NCBI GenBank assembly: GCA_902760315.1
Contig: CACWFV010000003.1
Location: forward strand, 1 to 64,000
Length of the DNA: 64,000 nucleotides
Reading direction: 5' to 3'
Source of the DNA: an uncultured Bacteroidales bacterium
GTDB taxonomy: Bacteria > Bacteroidota > Bacteroidia > Bacteroidales > Bacteroidaceae
Part shown: positions 6,457-14,116 of the stretch, one piece after another
How the letters are laid out: every line of letters starts with the position of its first letter
Numbering within the stretch: the stretch's first letter is position 1
Program-made: the position numbers and the translations under genes
The notes under the pieces: generated by a model
Told to the model about the DNA's origin: nothing
Seen by the model: the letters and a program-made list of their open reading frames with translations, nothing else
The model's database searches: none

Positions 6457-7125
6457 TCATAAGCTGTTCATCACCCAAGCAAAGCCTTTGGCCATCCTCT
6501 TTTCCGAATCAACGAAATGATTGCCTGGATTCCATTCGAGTATCGTTTTTTCAACCTGCCCTTTCAGCAGTTCTTCCTGCTTACGGATGGCATTGCCTAC
6601 TTGGGCCATCACTGGGTTCTTTGTCTTTTCCTCCTTATCCCCAAGGCTGAGGTAAATGGATTTTGTAAGCGGTTTGTTGATTGTAGCGTATTCAATCCAC
6701 TTGGGGAACCAGACAGACGGAGAGGCTGCAACAATCCCCCCAAACCTGTCTGTCTGGTAGGATGCCCACAGGGCGAAAAGGCCGGCCAGGGAATAGCCAC
6801 CAAGTATTACATGTGACACCTCATCTTGGACAACAGGTAGAAGTCGGCTTGTGACAAACTCCAAGGTGTCAGTGGCTCCACTGCCAAAGGGCACCTTGCC
6901 GAATACTGGAGGTGCAGGCCAAGGTGTAAGTTCCTGGTTCCAGTCCTTTATTATAAACGCTGCAAGCAAGAACGGCTTATCGGATAGTTCCTTTATGCTC
7001 TCCACTTCTTTATCCAGCACCTCCAGCTCATGCTCATCTATGGGCTGAATCAACAGGAATTCAGCATCAGGATTTCTGTATAGATGGCATTCTTTCCCTG
7101 ATATGTCAACAATAGTACCTTTCAT
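6457..7125 (-). CDS. Alpha/beta hydrolase, esterase D/Fes-like
   Basis: A 222-residue cytosolic serine hydrolase. The nucleophile elbow is HVILGGYSLAGLFALWASY with Ser112; the acid is probably in SIYLSLGDKEEKT and the histidine is in WNPGNHFVD near residue 203. The layout matches putative esterases (PF00756-like) that act on small acyl esters or siderophore-type esters; substrate unknown. The GYSLAG elbow has alanine-glycine in place of the usual GG, which is common in this subfamily. It is the second frame after the bidirectional promoter at 7249-7350, 13 bases behind a truncated TIGR04076 frame. Confidence 0.75.
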   Translation of the reverse strand: MKGTIVDISGKECHLYRNPDAEFLLIQPIDEHELEVLDKEVESIKELSDKPFLLAAFIIKDWNQELTPWPAPPVFGKVPFGSGATDTLEFVTSRLLPVVQDEVSHVILGGYSLAGLFALWASYQTDRFGGIVAASPSVWFPKWIEYATINKPLTKSIYLSLGDKEEKTKNPVMAQVGNAIRKQEELLKGQVEKTILEWNPGNHFVDSEKRMAKGFAWVMNSL

Positions 7126-7138
7126 GGTCTTGTTACTC

Positions 7139-7243
7139 TTATGCTAATATCATCGGACATGCCTTCAGTCCGCAGATGCCATATTCCTTAGCCAAGTCCT
7201 CATTCAGCATCGTTTTGAGGATGGTAATCTTCACTTTCTTCAT
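7139..7243 (-). pseudogene. Truncated TIGR04076-family gene
   Basis: A 34-residue frame, MKKVKITILKTMLNEDLAKE...GLKACPMILA, matches the N-terminus of TIGR04076 proteins (normally about 90-110 residues, with the conserved CP motif at the point where this one stops). The remainder of the domain is missing and the esterase ATG follows after 13 bases, consistent with a deletion that joined the promoter-proximal gene start to the esterase. It may still serve as a leader for the esterase. Confidence 0.6.
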
Positions 7244-7248
7244 AAATG

Positions 7249-7350
7249 TTCCTAATTCTCGCCACAAAAGTAGTCAAAATCGGGCAGAAATGAGTAACTT
7301 TGCAAAAGAATTTTGCAATTACAACATAGTTTAAGAGAATCGATGAACGA
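7249..7350. promoter_or_regulatory. Bidirectional promoter, copy A of a 102-bp repeat
   Basis: Carries a plus-strand -7 box TAACTTTG at 7295-7302 (for the gene at 7343) and a minus-strand -7 box TACTTTTG at 7272-7265 (for the frame at 7243). A 6-bp hairpin GCAAAA-GAA-TTTTGC follows the plus -7 box. The same 102 bases, in inverse orientation and with two mismatches, occur at 15244-15345. The repeat includes the ATG and first two codons of the gene to its right. Confidence 0.85.
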
Positions 7351-7870
7351 ATTTGAAGATAAACTGCACGAGGACTTGCACCAGTTCCTGCTGTCAATGA
7401 AGGAGGTTGACGAACGTCTGCCTGAGTGCCCTGACGTTGAAGATAAGTGGGAGCCGATTGCCAAGGCATACATTCCCGATGGCATCAGGGAGTTTCAGGA
7501 CTTCCCCTCGGCATCCCTCGGCTGGATGATGTATATCGGCATGGCTGTGGCCAAACTGTGGGATACGGAATGGGACATCTACTCCAAGCTCGACGACCTC
7601 TATGCCTATCTGCGCGACAAGCGAGGCTACGACTCGCTGGACGAATATATCCGCGAAGAGGTGCTGCAACTGACGGGTGTTGACTATACCGTACTGGAGA
7701 AACTGGTTGGCGAATGTGCCTCACGAGTCTATAACGCCCTGATGCACCAGCACATCGAGCCTGGCACCAAGGAGGCTTTCAGCGCCTACGTCTCGTGTCT
7801 GCATCAGCTCTACCTGATGGGAGCAGCCATGCAGCTGAAGCGTATGGGCTACCACATGACGAAGATGTAA
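7343..7870 (+). CDS. Conserved hypothetical helical protein
   Basis: A 175-residue soluble, mainly helical protein, MNEFEDKLHEDLHQFLLSMKE...PECPDVEDKWEPIAKAYIPDGIREFQDFPSASLGWMMYIGMAVAKLWDTEW..YDSLDEYIREEVLQL...VYNALMHQHIEPGTKEAFSAYVSCLHQLYLMGAAMQLKRMGYHM. I do not recognise a named family. The start at 7343 follows the -7 box by 40 bases; the TTG-initiated extension at 7313 lies in the promoter repeat and is unlikely. The first codons belong to the 102-bp repeat, so the N-terminus MN(E/D) is shared with the unrelated gene at 15251. Confidence 0.7.
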   Translation: MNEFEDKLHEDLHQFLLSMKEVDERLPECPDVEDKWEPIAKAYIPDGIREFQDFPSASLGWMMYIGMAVAKLWDTEWDIYSKLDDLYAYLRDKRGYDSLDEYIREEVLQLTGVDYTVLEKLVGECASRVYNALMHQHIEPGTKEAFSAYVSCLHQLYLMGAAMQLKRMGYHMTKM

Positions 7871-7879
7871 TAACAGATA

Positions 7880-7902
7880 AATCGGAATTTAACGTTCCGA
7901 TT
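7880..7902. terminator. Hairpin after the hypothetical gene
   Basis: Eight-base arms AATCGGAA (7880-7887) and TTCCGATT (7895-7902) around a 7-base loop, 9 bases after the stop at 7870. There is no strong T-run, so termination is only suggested. Between here and 8044 I see nothing else except the leader of the next gene. Confidence 0.45.
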
Positions 7903-8044
7903 ATTAAGGAACAAGACAAGTAAATTCCAATTTATCGGGCAGATGGCAACACTTAGCCTCCTACATATCGCCCTTAGGTGTACCCCTGATGCTCATAGCC
8001 CAGATAGCATTATTGATATTCATATACAAAAACTTATAAGACAG

Positions 8045-8593
8045 ATGAAAAAGTTATTTATCGCTTTCGCAATGCTGCTTTCGATGGCAGCCTGCAATCA
8101 GAACAAGCCTTCACAGGGAACGGAGAACGAGACAGAGACAGCAGCACAGACAGAGGCTGCTGACAGTATTGACCCACAAACCAGACAAGAGAACATGAAA
8201 GAAGTACAAGCCTACTTGAAGGAATGCGGCGCATTCTTCATCGCCACCGTTGACGGCGACCAGCCGCATGTCCGCGCCTTTGGCGTATCAGAGATTATTA
8301 ACGACCGTCTGTATATCATGACGGGCAAGGTGAAGGACGTTTACAAGCAGATGGCCAAGAACGGCAAGTTCGAGATCTGCGCCTTGAAGCCTTCCGGCAG
8401 CGAGTGGATGCGCGTGACGGGCACTTTGGTCAACGACGAGACGCTGAGTGTAAAGGAGGAGTTCCTGAACCGCAATGAGAGCCTGAAGTCGATGTACAAG
8501 GCTGATGATGACAATATGGCCGTGCTCTACATCACCAACGGCGAGGCCCGCTTCTGCTCATTCTCGGCACCAGAAAGGAAAATCAAGTTTTAA
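8045..8593 (+). CDS. Pyridoxamine-phosphate-oxidase-like FMN protein, lipoprotein
   Basis: A 182-residue protein. Residues 1-17 form a lipoprotein signal, MKKLFIAFAMLLSMAAC, so the start is 8045 and not the upstream ATG at 7943. An acidic, threonine-rich linker follows (QGTENETETAAQTEAADS), then a split-barrel flavin domain from about residue 60: ECGAFFIATVDGDQPHVRAFGV is the strand that packs on FMN, followed by LYIMTGKVKDVYKQMAKNGKFEICA and the WMRVTGTLVNDE strand. It is probably anchored on the periplasmic or outer side of a membrane. Enzymatic substrate unknown. The next gene begins 3 bases after its stop. Confidence 0.8.
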   Translation: MKKLFIAFAMLLSMAACNQNKPSQGTENETETAAQTEAADSIDPQTRQENMKEVQAYLKECGAFFIATVDGDQPHVRAFGVSEIINDRLYIMTGKVKDVYKQMAKNGKFEICALKPSGSEWMRVTGTLVNDETLSVKEEFLNRNESLKSMYKADDDNMAVLYITNGEARFCSFSAPERKIKF

Positions 8594-8596
8594 TCA

Positions 8597-9049
8597 ATGA
8601 AAAAGATAATAAACCCCTGGAGGAACCATCCTGAATACAACTGCTTCGGTTGTTGTCCTGAGAATCCGATTGGGCTTCACATGGAGTTTTATGAGGATGG
8701 CGACTATATCGTGAGCAACTGGCATCCACAGCGCAATTATCAGGGATGGGTGAATACGATGCATGGCGGCATTCTGAGCACGCTGATTGATGAGGTATGC
8801 GGATGGGTAGTCACCCGTAAACTACAGACAAGTGGTTACACCGTGCAACTGAATGTGAAGTTCAAGAAAGCCATCCCGACAACAGAGCCATTGCTGCCCA
8901 TCAGTGCTGCTGCCAAAGGTGTGCTGTGGACAGTCCTCTTCGGCATGGCCAAAACCTGCCAGTACGGAGGACTGACTATCCTCGGTGTAGAGGGCTATCA
9001 GCGGCTGAAAGACTGGCTGAAGCGGAAGAAGCGTCAGCCGAGACCCTGA
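8597..9049 (+). CDS. PaaI-type hotdog thioesterase, C-terminus altered
   Basis: Residues 1-98 look like a normal hotdog-fold acyl-CoA thioesterase: NCFGCCPENPIGLHMEFYEDGD, the helix cap QGWVNTMHGGILSTLIDEVCGW (conserved HGG and catalytic Asp/Glu) and the strand GYTVQLNVKFKKAIPTTEPL. After that the sequence (AAKGVLWTVLFGMAKTCQYG...) no longer resembles the last strands of the family, which normally carry a C/S-rich strand and an F-P-x-E/A end; this suggests a frameshift or replacement in the last 50 codons. The end overlaps the convergent YolD-like gene by 16 bases. Confidence 0.65.
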   Translation: MKKIINPWRNHPEYNCFGCCPENPIGLHMEFYEDGDYIVSNWHPQRNYQGWVNTMHGGILSTLIDEVCGWVVTRKLQTSGYTVQLNVKFKKAIPTTEPLLPISAAAKGVLWTVLFGMAKTCQYGGLTILGVEGYQRLKDWLKRKKRQPRP

Positions 9050-9438
9050 ATATCCTTAACCATGTCTATCGCAATCTTCCTGCCGTCCATCAGTTCTATC
9101 ATGCGCTCATACTCATCGACATGCTTCACATGACCAGATACTGACTGATAGGAACCGCCAGATTTGTGACTGTCGTACAGGAAGTATTCGATGGTGATGG
9201 TAGGATGCTGAGGGAGCAGAGTGATGAGCTGCTCCATCTTGCGGTTTAGTTCCTCATTGCCTGTATCACCCAACTCAGTCCAACTATCGGTTATCCTACC
9301 TTCTTCCCTAATAGCTGCATCGTGGCCAGCAACGGCGGCGAAGGGCGCAAACTGAGCGGCACGTGCAGCCATCGGCATCCGTGGATGGCGCTTAGGCTCG
9401 TAATGAGGCAGGTGTATGATGTCGTCGTATTCTCCCAT
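9034..9438 (-). CDS. YolD-like family protein
   Basis: A 134-residue protein, MGEYDDIIHLPHYEPKRHPRMPMAARAAQFAPFAAV, with the RxxQFxPFAA block that marks Bacteroidota YolD-like proteins, and a C-terminal TITIEYFLYDSHKSGGSYQSVSGHVKHVDEYERMIELMDGRKI beta-rich half. The start is the ATG at 9438, as the residues before it come from a repeat tract. YolD proteins are found next to Y-family polymerases, as here (61 bases downstream of the polymerase stop), and are thought to be SOS-type accessory factors. The partner role is inferred from this pairing. Confidence 0.75.
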   Translation of the reverse strand: MGEYDDIIHLPHYEPKRHPRMPMAARAAQFAPFAAVAGHDAAIREEGRITDSWTELGDTGNEELNRKMEQLITLLPQHPTITIEYFLYDSHKSGGSYQSVSGHVKHVDEYERMIELMDGRKIAIDMVKDIQGLG

Positions 9439-9498
9439 AAATCGTAAATTACTCCAAATCGTCAATAAATCGTAAATTGTAAATCGTCAAATCGTAAA
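9439..9498. repeat. AT-rich short repeats between polymerase and YolD genes
   Basis: The spacer read on the minus strand is built from GATTTACGATTT, GACGATTT and ACAATTTACGATTT units, at least five GATTT-type repeats in 60 bases with no other content. It lies right in front of the YolD ATG. Confidence 0.65.
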
Positions 9499-11010
9499 TC
9501 ACGCTCGGTGTCCTCCTATCTGGTTGTTGCGTTCCTTGGCTGTTGCACCCTCCTCGAAGTTCAGGCCTCGCAGGATGGCGTTCTTGCCGAAACGCTGTTT
9601 GATGGCCAACTGCGCCTCCTGCATCCGGCGCTCCTTGTCGAGTGCGGCCTGCTCTGCCTCCTGCTGTTTTGAAAGTGCCTCGTAGTCGGTGAAGAGGTCA
9701 AGTTGCTGTGGCTCCTGATGCTGACTCACTGACGATTCGCTCACCACATGATTCACCGTCAGGTTGAGCCTACGTACGAGCAAGTCAGGATTCACGATGC
9801 TGTCGAACAACTCCGTGACGGCATCGGTGATGAGCCGTGTGGAGGAGGTCTGACGGTGTAGGTTGGCCGTGCCGTGGGCATGCTTGGGCACCTCTCGGCC
9901 ATAGTAGTCGGTGGTCACCTCGCCGTAGTATTTGGCGCGGATGTCAGGATTTGTCAGACTCTCGCGATCGTAGCCGATGGTCAGCACCAACTGGTCTGTC
10001 ACCAATCGCTTCGATACCAGTTCGAGGGCCATGTTTTCCGCCATCTCCTGCACCACCACACGGGCTTTCCGAGCAGTGTAAGCCTCCTGCAATACCTGCC
10101 CGTTGCTGAACGAATTGGTCTCAGGCCGATATGCCTTCACCAAGTCCATCGTGCAGGGTTCATAGCCCCACGCATGATCGATGAGTAGTTCGGCATTCAC
10201 GCCAAAGAGCCGGTAGAGCAAGTCCTCATTCTGAAGGGAGAGCCGTGCCAACTTGCCCATCGTATCAACGCCATAGACAGCCAGTTTCTCGGCAATACCC
10301 CTGCCCACACGCCAGAACTTGGTCAGCGGGCGGTAGTCCCAAAGTTCTTGCCGATACGACATCTCGTCCAGTTCGGCTATCCGCACACCGTCTTTGTCTG
10401 CCGGCATCTTCTTGGCCACGATGTCCATCGCCACCTTGCAGAGATATAGGTTCGTTCCGATGCCTGCCGTGGCCGTGATGCCTGTCTGCGAGAGTACGTC
10501 ACGAATCATCTTCATCGCCAACTCGTGGGCGGTCAATTTATACGAACCCAGATAGGCCGTCACATCCATAAACACCTCGTCGATGCTATATACATGGATG
10601 TCCTCGGGCGCGATGTATTTCAGGTAGATGCCGTATATCTTGCTGCTCACCTCGATATAGTGCGCCATACGGGGCGGTGCGGCAATGTAGTCAACAGCCC
10701 AGTCTGGATGCTGTTGTAGCTCTTTATCCGATGTCGATTTGCCTGTCAGCCTCCGTTCAGGAGCCTTCATCTGCCGTTCGTAGTTCACCTCGCGCAGCCG
10801 TTGTACGACCTCAAAGAGCCGTGCCCGTCCGCCGATACCGTAAGCCTTCAGCGAGGGTGTCACGGCCAGACAGATGGTTTTCTCCGTGCGCGACACATCG
10901 GCTACCACGAGATTGGTGTCCAGCGGGTCGAGTCCCCTGGCCACGCACTCCGCTGAGGCATACATCGACTTCAGGTCGATGGCTATATATGTCCGCTGCT
11001 GCTCCTGCAT
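9499..11010 (-). CDS. Y-family DNA polymerase (UmuC/DinB-like)
   Basis: A 503-residue lesion-bypass polymerase. Catalytic acids are Asp12 in YIAIDLKSMYASAE and Asp144-Glu145 in VYSIDEVFMD; the steric and nucleotide-binding region is VADVSRTEKTICLAVTPSLKAYGI. The thumb and HhH region follow (TKFWRVGRGIAEKLAVYGVDTMGKLARLS), then a little-finger domain and a C-terminal tail QQLDLFTDYEAL with a basic helical end, where a QxLxLF-type clamp-binding motif is visible. I start it at 11010 because the -7 box TAACTTTG lies at 11038-11045. It makes DNA across damaged template, usually under damage control; no LexA-type box was recognised. The YolD-like gene downstream is the usual companion. Confidence 0.9.
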   Translation of the reverse strand: MQEQQRTYIAIDLKSMYASAECVARGLDPLDTNLVVADVSRTEKTICLAVTPSLKAYGIGGRARLFEVVQRLREVNYERQMKAPERRLTGKSTSDKELQQHPDWAVDYIAAPPRMAHYIEVSSKIYGIYLKYIAPEDIHVYSIDEVFMDVTAYLGSYKLTAHELAMKMIRDVLSQTGITATAGIGTNLYLCKVAMDIVAKKMPADKDGVRIAELDEMSYRQELWDYRPLTKFWRVGRGIAEKLAVYGVDTMGKLARLSLQNEDLLYRLFGVNAELLIDHAWGYEPCTMDLVKAYRPETNSFSNGQVLQEAYTARKARVVVQEMAENMALELVSKRLVTDQLVLTIGYDRESLTNPDIRAKYYGEVTTDYYGREVPKHAHGTANLHRQTSSTRLITDAVTELFDSIVNPDLLVRRLNLTVNHVVSESSVSQHQEPQQLDLFTDYEALSKQQEAEQAALDKERRMQEAQLAIKQRFGKNAILRGLNFEEGATAKERNNQIGGHRA

Positions 11011-11037
11011 CTTATAAACTATCCTAAAAAAACGGTG

Positions 11038-11074
11038 CAAAGTTACGGAAAAAGCGGCAAAATCACTACATTTG
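11038..11074. promoter_or_regulatory. Divergent promoters of the polymerase and DUF3267 genes
   Basis: Minus strand -7 box TAACTTTG at 11045-11038 serves the polymerase; plus strand -7 box TACATTTG at 11067-11074 serves the gene at 11180. The arrangement resembles the 102-bp bidirectional promoter repeats but the sequence is largely different. Confidence 0.6.
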
Positions 11075-11179
11075 CACCGTAATTGAAACAAAGTTTAAGT
11101 TTTGCTATCCGCTCCACTCGCTCATCGAGTTTATACGGCAGGCAAAAAGACATGCAATAATGAACAAAGAAGAAAAAGT

Positions 11180-11743
11180 ATGGACAACGTACAAGGGAAA
11201 GGCCGCAAAGTGGCTATTGACATTGTAAAGGCTAACGTCTTTGCCGTAGTGATCATGGTGGTTTCAGCCATCTTGTTTCTGGTTCCATTTTTCATGATTT
11301 GGAAGGACAGGAAGCCAATAGGCGAATTGGTTGGAGGCTTCGGCGACTGGATTACTATACTGGTACTGATGTTCGTGGGCATCGTCGTGCATGAACTGAT
11401 TCACGGCCTGACCTGGGCTTGCTTTGCCAAGAGCGGTTGGAAGAGCATCAGTTTCGGCATAATGTGGAAACTGCTGACTCCCTACTGCCATTGCGACGAG
11501 CCGATGCACATTCCTGGCTATATGTGCGGAGCCATGATGCCCTGTTTCATCCTGGGAGTCATCCCTGCTGTTACAGCCCTGTTCGTCGGCAGTCTGCCCA
11601 TGCTGGTCTGGGGGATATTCTTCATTGCCGCAGCCGCTGGTGACATCTGGATGACGTGGCTCTTAACGAAGGAGAATCCCAAGAGTCTTGTGCTTGACCA
11701 TCCATCAGAGGCAGGGTTCTACATCATTGACGAAGAGAAGTAA
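11180..11743 (+). CDS. DUF3267-type membrane metalloprotease-like protein
   Basis: A 187-residue protein with about four membrane segments: residues 17-40 (VKANVFAVVIMVVSAILFLV), 58-80, 112-135 and 140-160. The second contains IVVHELIHGLTW, an HExxH zinc motif (His71, Glu72, His75), and a later loop HCDEPMHIPGYMCGAMMPC may give the third ligand. DUF3267 proteins look like site-2-protease relatives of unknown substrate. The start at 11180 gives a typical N-terminus; the longer frame from 11102 begins near the promoter. No partner gene is evident. Confidence 0.75.
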   Translation: MDNVQGKGRKVAIDIVKANVFAVVIMVVSAILFLVPFFMIWKDRKPIGELVGGFGDWITILVLMFVGIVVHELIHGLTWACFAKSGWKSISFGIMWKLLTPYCHCDEPMHIPGYMCGAMMPCFILGVIPAVTALFVGSLPMLVWGIFFIAAAAGDIWMTWLLTKENPKSLVLDHPSEAGFYIIDEEK

Positions 11744-11765
11744 TATCAAGAAACATATAAGCAAC

Positions 11766-11813
11766 ATGACTATTCAAGACGCAATCAGACAGCGGCATAG
11801 TTTATGCAGGTGA
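11766..11813 (+). pseudogene. N-terminal scrap of a nitroreductase gene
   Basis: A 15-residue frame, MTIQDAIRQRHSLCR, is the classic beginning of nitroreductase-family proteins (consensus like M-x-I-x-x-A-I-x-x-R-H-S-V-R), then a stop. No continuation was found in the next bases, where the convergent operon ends. Small but distinctive. Confidence 0.45.
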
Positions 11814-11826
11814 CCTACTTGTTCCT

Positions 11827-12072
11827 TCATAACATACCTTCTAATTGCTCCACTGCTATTGTTATGTCCTCCTGAAACCTGTCATGGTCGCGGAGAAAGT
11901 CTGATCGGCCTTCGGCTATCATGTCATACAGCTCCTGGCTCATATCATCGGCGTACGACGCAATGGCATATTCGATGTCATCCTTCTGCCAGTCAAGCGA
12001 GGAATGAATATAGACCTGCCGCTTCTGATGCAGGAAACTGTAGGCGGTCTCAATGCTGTCACGGGTAATCAT
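11827..12072 (-). CDS. Hypothetical acidic protein, last gene of the carbonic anhydrase operon
   Basis: An 81-residue acidic protein, MITRDSIETAYSFLHQKRQVYIHSSLDWQKDDIEYAIASYADDMSQELYDMIAEGRSDFLRDHDRFQEDITIAVEQLEGML, predicted helical. No family recognised with certainty. Its ATG overlaps the stop of the DUF4250 gene in an ATGA, so it is part of the same translationally coupled set. Confidence 0.65.
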   Translation of the reverse strand: MITRDSIETAYSFLHQKRQVYIHSSLDWQKDDIEYAIASYADDMSQELYDMIAEGRSDFLRDHDRFQEDITIAVEQLEGML

Positions 12073-12269
12073 TCGTCGTAGCCTATGGGTCTGAACTGTT
12101 TCTGGTGCTCACTCCATACGAAGCCTTTACCCAACAAATAGTCCTTGATCTCTTGCGGTTCCCGGCTGAAGGCATAGCACAGCGATTCAAGGCTGTCAAA
12201 CTCATCGTCGCGCAGCAGCATATTGACGCTCGAAACCAGTATCGCGGGGTCTTTGGGTAGATAGTCCAT
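12069..12269 (-). CDS. DUF4250-family protein
   Basis: A 66-residue protein with the DUF4250 signature: MDYLPKDPAILVSSVNMLLRD, then SLESLCYAFSREPQEIKDYLLGKGFVWSEHQKQF. These small proteins look like helical, DNA- or protein-binding adaptors of unknown function. ATGA overlaps join it to the carbonic anhydrase upstream and the hypothetical gene downstream. Confidence 0.8.
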   Translation of the reverse strand: MDYLPKDPAILVSSVNMLLRDDEFDSLESLCYAFSREPQEIKDYLLGKGFVWSEHQKQFRPIGYDE

Positions 12270-12814
12270 CAGTTCTTAATCTCCTCCAATGCTCCTGTCT
12301 CTGAATTAATGATGAAGCCGCGAACCACGATGTCCTTCGGCACGAGCGGATGGGTCTTGATGGTCTCAACGGTCTTGCGGACAGACTCTGGCGTGTCCTT
12401 GAATCCCTCCAGCCAGTGATGCAGGTCAATGCCGCACTTCTGGATGGTGTCGAGTGTCTCGTCCGTCACACCACGGGCTATCATCTCGTGGTGGAAGTGG
12501 CTGAAGCTCATGTGACAGGCACCGCAATGCGAGTGAGCTACCACCATGATTTCCTCCACGCCCAGTTCATAGATGGCTACTATCAGGCTGCGCATAGCCG
12601 AGTCAAAAGCCGATATCACCAGACCTCCAGCGTTCTTAATAAACTTGGCATCGCCGTTCTTCAAGCCCAGTGCAGCAGGGAGCAGTTCGGTCAGACGGGT
12701 GTCCATACATGAGAGTACCGCCAATTTCTTGTCGGGGTACTTATCGGTCAGATACTTCTCGTAGCCTTTCTGGGCCACGAAGGTCTTGTTGTATGCAATT
12801 ATTTGGTCAATCAT
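12269..12814 (-). CDS. Beta-class carbonic anhydrase
   Basis: A 181-residue enzyme that interconverts CO2 and bicarbonate in the cytosol. Zinc ligands and the catalytic dyad are visible: Cys36, Asp38 and Arg40 in LSCMDTRL, and His94 and Cys97 in VVAHSHCGAC. It is of the short beta/YtiB-like type without the extra plant-type extensions. I choose the ATG at 12814 because the -7 box TATCTTTG at 12846-12839 lies just upstream and the longer frame would start within it. It leads a three-gene set with ATGA overlaps. The promoter is the diverged third copy of the bidirectional repeat. Confidence 0.88.
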   Translation of the reverse strand: MIDQIIAYNKTFVAQKGYEKYLTDKYPDKKLAVLSCMDTRLTELLPAALGLKNGDAKFIKNAGGLVISAFDSAMRSLIVAIYELGVEEIMVVAHSHCGACHMSFSHFHHEMIARGVTDETLDTIQKCGIDLHHWLEGFKDTPESVRKTVETIKTHPLVPKDIVVRGFIINSETGALEEIKN

Positions 12815-12838
12815 ACTAAAACTTATTAAATCAGCAGG

Positions 12839-12897
12839 CAAAGATACTCATTTCTGCCCGATTTTTCGTAATTTTGCCCTCATTATTAGGAATGTTT
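12839..12897. promoter_or_regulatory. Bidirectional promoter, diverged copy C
   Basis: Minus -7 box TATCTTTG (12846-12839) for the carbonic anhydrase and plus -7 box TAATTTTG (12869-12876) for the small gene at 12926. It shares TCGGGCAGAAATGAGTA (minus strand) and the ATTCCTAAT end with the 102-bp copies A and B, but lacks their region past the -7 box. Same orientation as copy B. Confidence 0.7.
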
Positions 12898-12925
12898 ATG
12901 ATAGAACAGTTAAAAGTAAGACAGC

Positions 12926-13075
12926 ATGGCATACGTAGGACGATTCGGACAGACGGATGACTATCGGCGTGAAGAGCTGATACACATTATAGAGCACTCT
13001 GTGGAGAACCTGACTTTACAAGAGTTGGAGGCTCTATATTACGATATGAGTACAAAGAACTACATAAACGATTAA
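12926..13075 (+). CDS. Small hypothetical protein (49 residues)
   Basis: The frame reads MAYVGRFGQTDDYRREELIH followed by IIEHSVENLTLQELEALYYD and MSTKNYIND. The composition (balanced charge, helix-forming LTLQELEALYYDM) and the promoter 50 bases upstream support a real gene. No family recognised. A further 17-codon frame at 13083-13136 (MKVKIQTMLGDIVSGLI) follows and may be debris. Confidence 0.55.
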   Translation: MAYVGRFGQTDDYRREELIHIIEHSVENLTLQELEALYYDMSTKNYIND

Positions 13076-13195
13076 AAGATATATGAAGGTAAAGATACAG
13101 ACCATGCTGGGCGACATTGTATCAGGACTAATATGACATTTTAATCCATAAAACCAAACGATGAAGAAGTATTTTATTGCTATGATATCAGAAAG

Positions 13196-14116
13196 ATGGA
13201 ACCAGTGAGGACTTCTATATTCCAGCGGTCTGTTTGGGTGACTGTGTTTGCCCTGACGGCAGCTATAGCGTGGGGATGGGCATTCCCGCTTATCAAAATT
13301 GGCTTCAGTGCCTTTGGCATCACGGCAGATATGACGGGCAGTAAGATGCTCTTTGCCGGCATACGCTTTGCGGCGGCAGGGCTGATATTGCTGGTCGTTG
13401 CTCGTAGCAGTAATCGCTCTTTCAAAACAGATATCAGGCGAGACTGGTGGTTCATCCTTGCTTTTGCGCTGATGAACACTGCGCTCCACTATTTCTTCTT
13501 CTACATCGGCATGTCGCACAGCGAGGGTTCGCGGGCTGCCATTCTCAACTCGCTCAGCACGTTTCTCGTGGTGCTGCTGGCGTGTGCCTGTTTCAAGAGC
13601 GACCGCCTGACAAAGCGGAAAATGCTGGGCTGCGCCATCGGATTCGGCGGCGTGCTGGCCCTGAATCTGGGTGGAGCCGACAGCGGGCGGTTTACCTGGC
13701 TGGGCGACGGCATGATCATCCTCAATGCCGTCTGCGGTGCATGTGCGAATCTGATGACTCGTGGATTGAGCCGACGGGTGGATGTGTTCGTGGGTACGGG
13801 CTATGGTCTCACCATCGGAGGCCTGCTGCTCATCGTCCCTGGGCTGGCTTTGGGGGGTACGCTGCCCATGGTCAACATGCTCGGCATCATCTGTCTCGTG
13901 CTGCTCATCGCCATCTCCGCCATCGGCTTCGCGCTCTACAACAAGCTGCTCAGTCTGAATCCTGTGGGCAAGGTGGCCATCTACAATTCGCTGATTCCCA
14001 TCGTGGGAGCCGTCACCTCGTGTCTCTGTCTTGGCGAGACGTTTCATGCGAAGTATGCCCTCGCCGGAGGTCTCGCCGCCCTCGGCATCTACATCATCAA
14101 TAAAGGTAAGAACTAA
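13196..14116 (+). CDS. EamA/DMT-family inner-membrane transporter
   Basis: A 306-residue protein with ten hydrophobic segments arranged as two EamA repeats (about 15-150 and 165-300). Typical blocks are AAIAWGWAFPLIKIGF in helix 1, the GSRAAILNSLSTFLVVLLA in the middle of repeat 1 and the GKVAIYNSLIPIVGAVTSCLCLGE near the end of repeat 2. Drug/metabolite transporters of this type export or import small metabolites; substrate is unpredictable. It converges with the zinc-ribbon gene and overlaps its end by 4 bases. Confidence 0.85.
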   Translation: MEPVRTSIFQRSVWVTVFALTAAIAWGWAFPLIKIGFSAFGITADMTGSKMLFAGIRFAAAGLILLVVARSSNRSFKTDIRRDWWFILAFALMNTALHYFFFYIGMSHSEGSRAAILNSLSTFLVVLLACACFKSDRLTKRKMLGCAIGFGGVLALNLGGADSGRFTWLGDGMIILNAVCGACANLMTRGLSRRVDVFVGTGYGLTIGGLLLIVPGLALGGTLPMVNMLGIICLVLLIAISAIGFALYNKLLSLNPVGKVAIYNSLIPIVGAVTSCLCLGETFHAKYALAGGLAALGIYIINKGKN

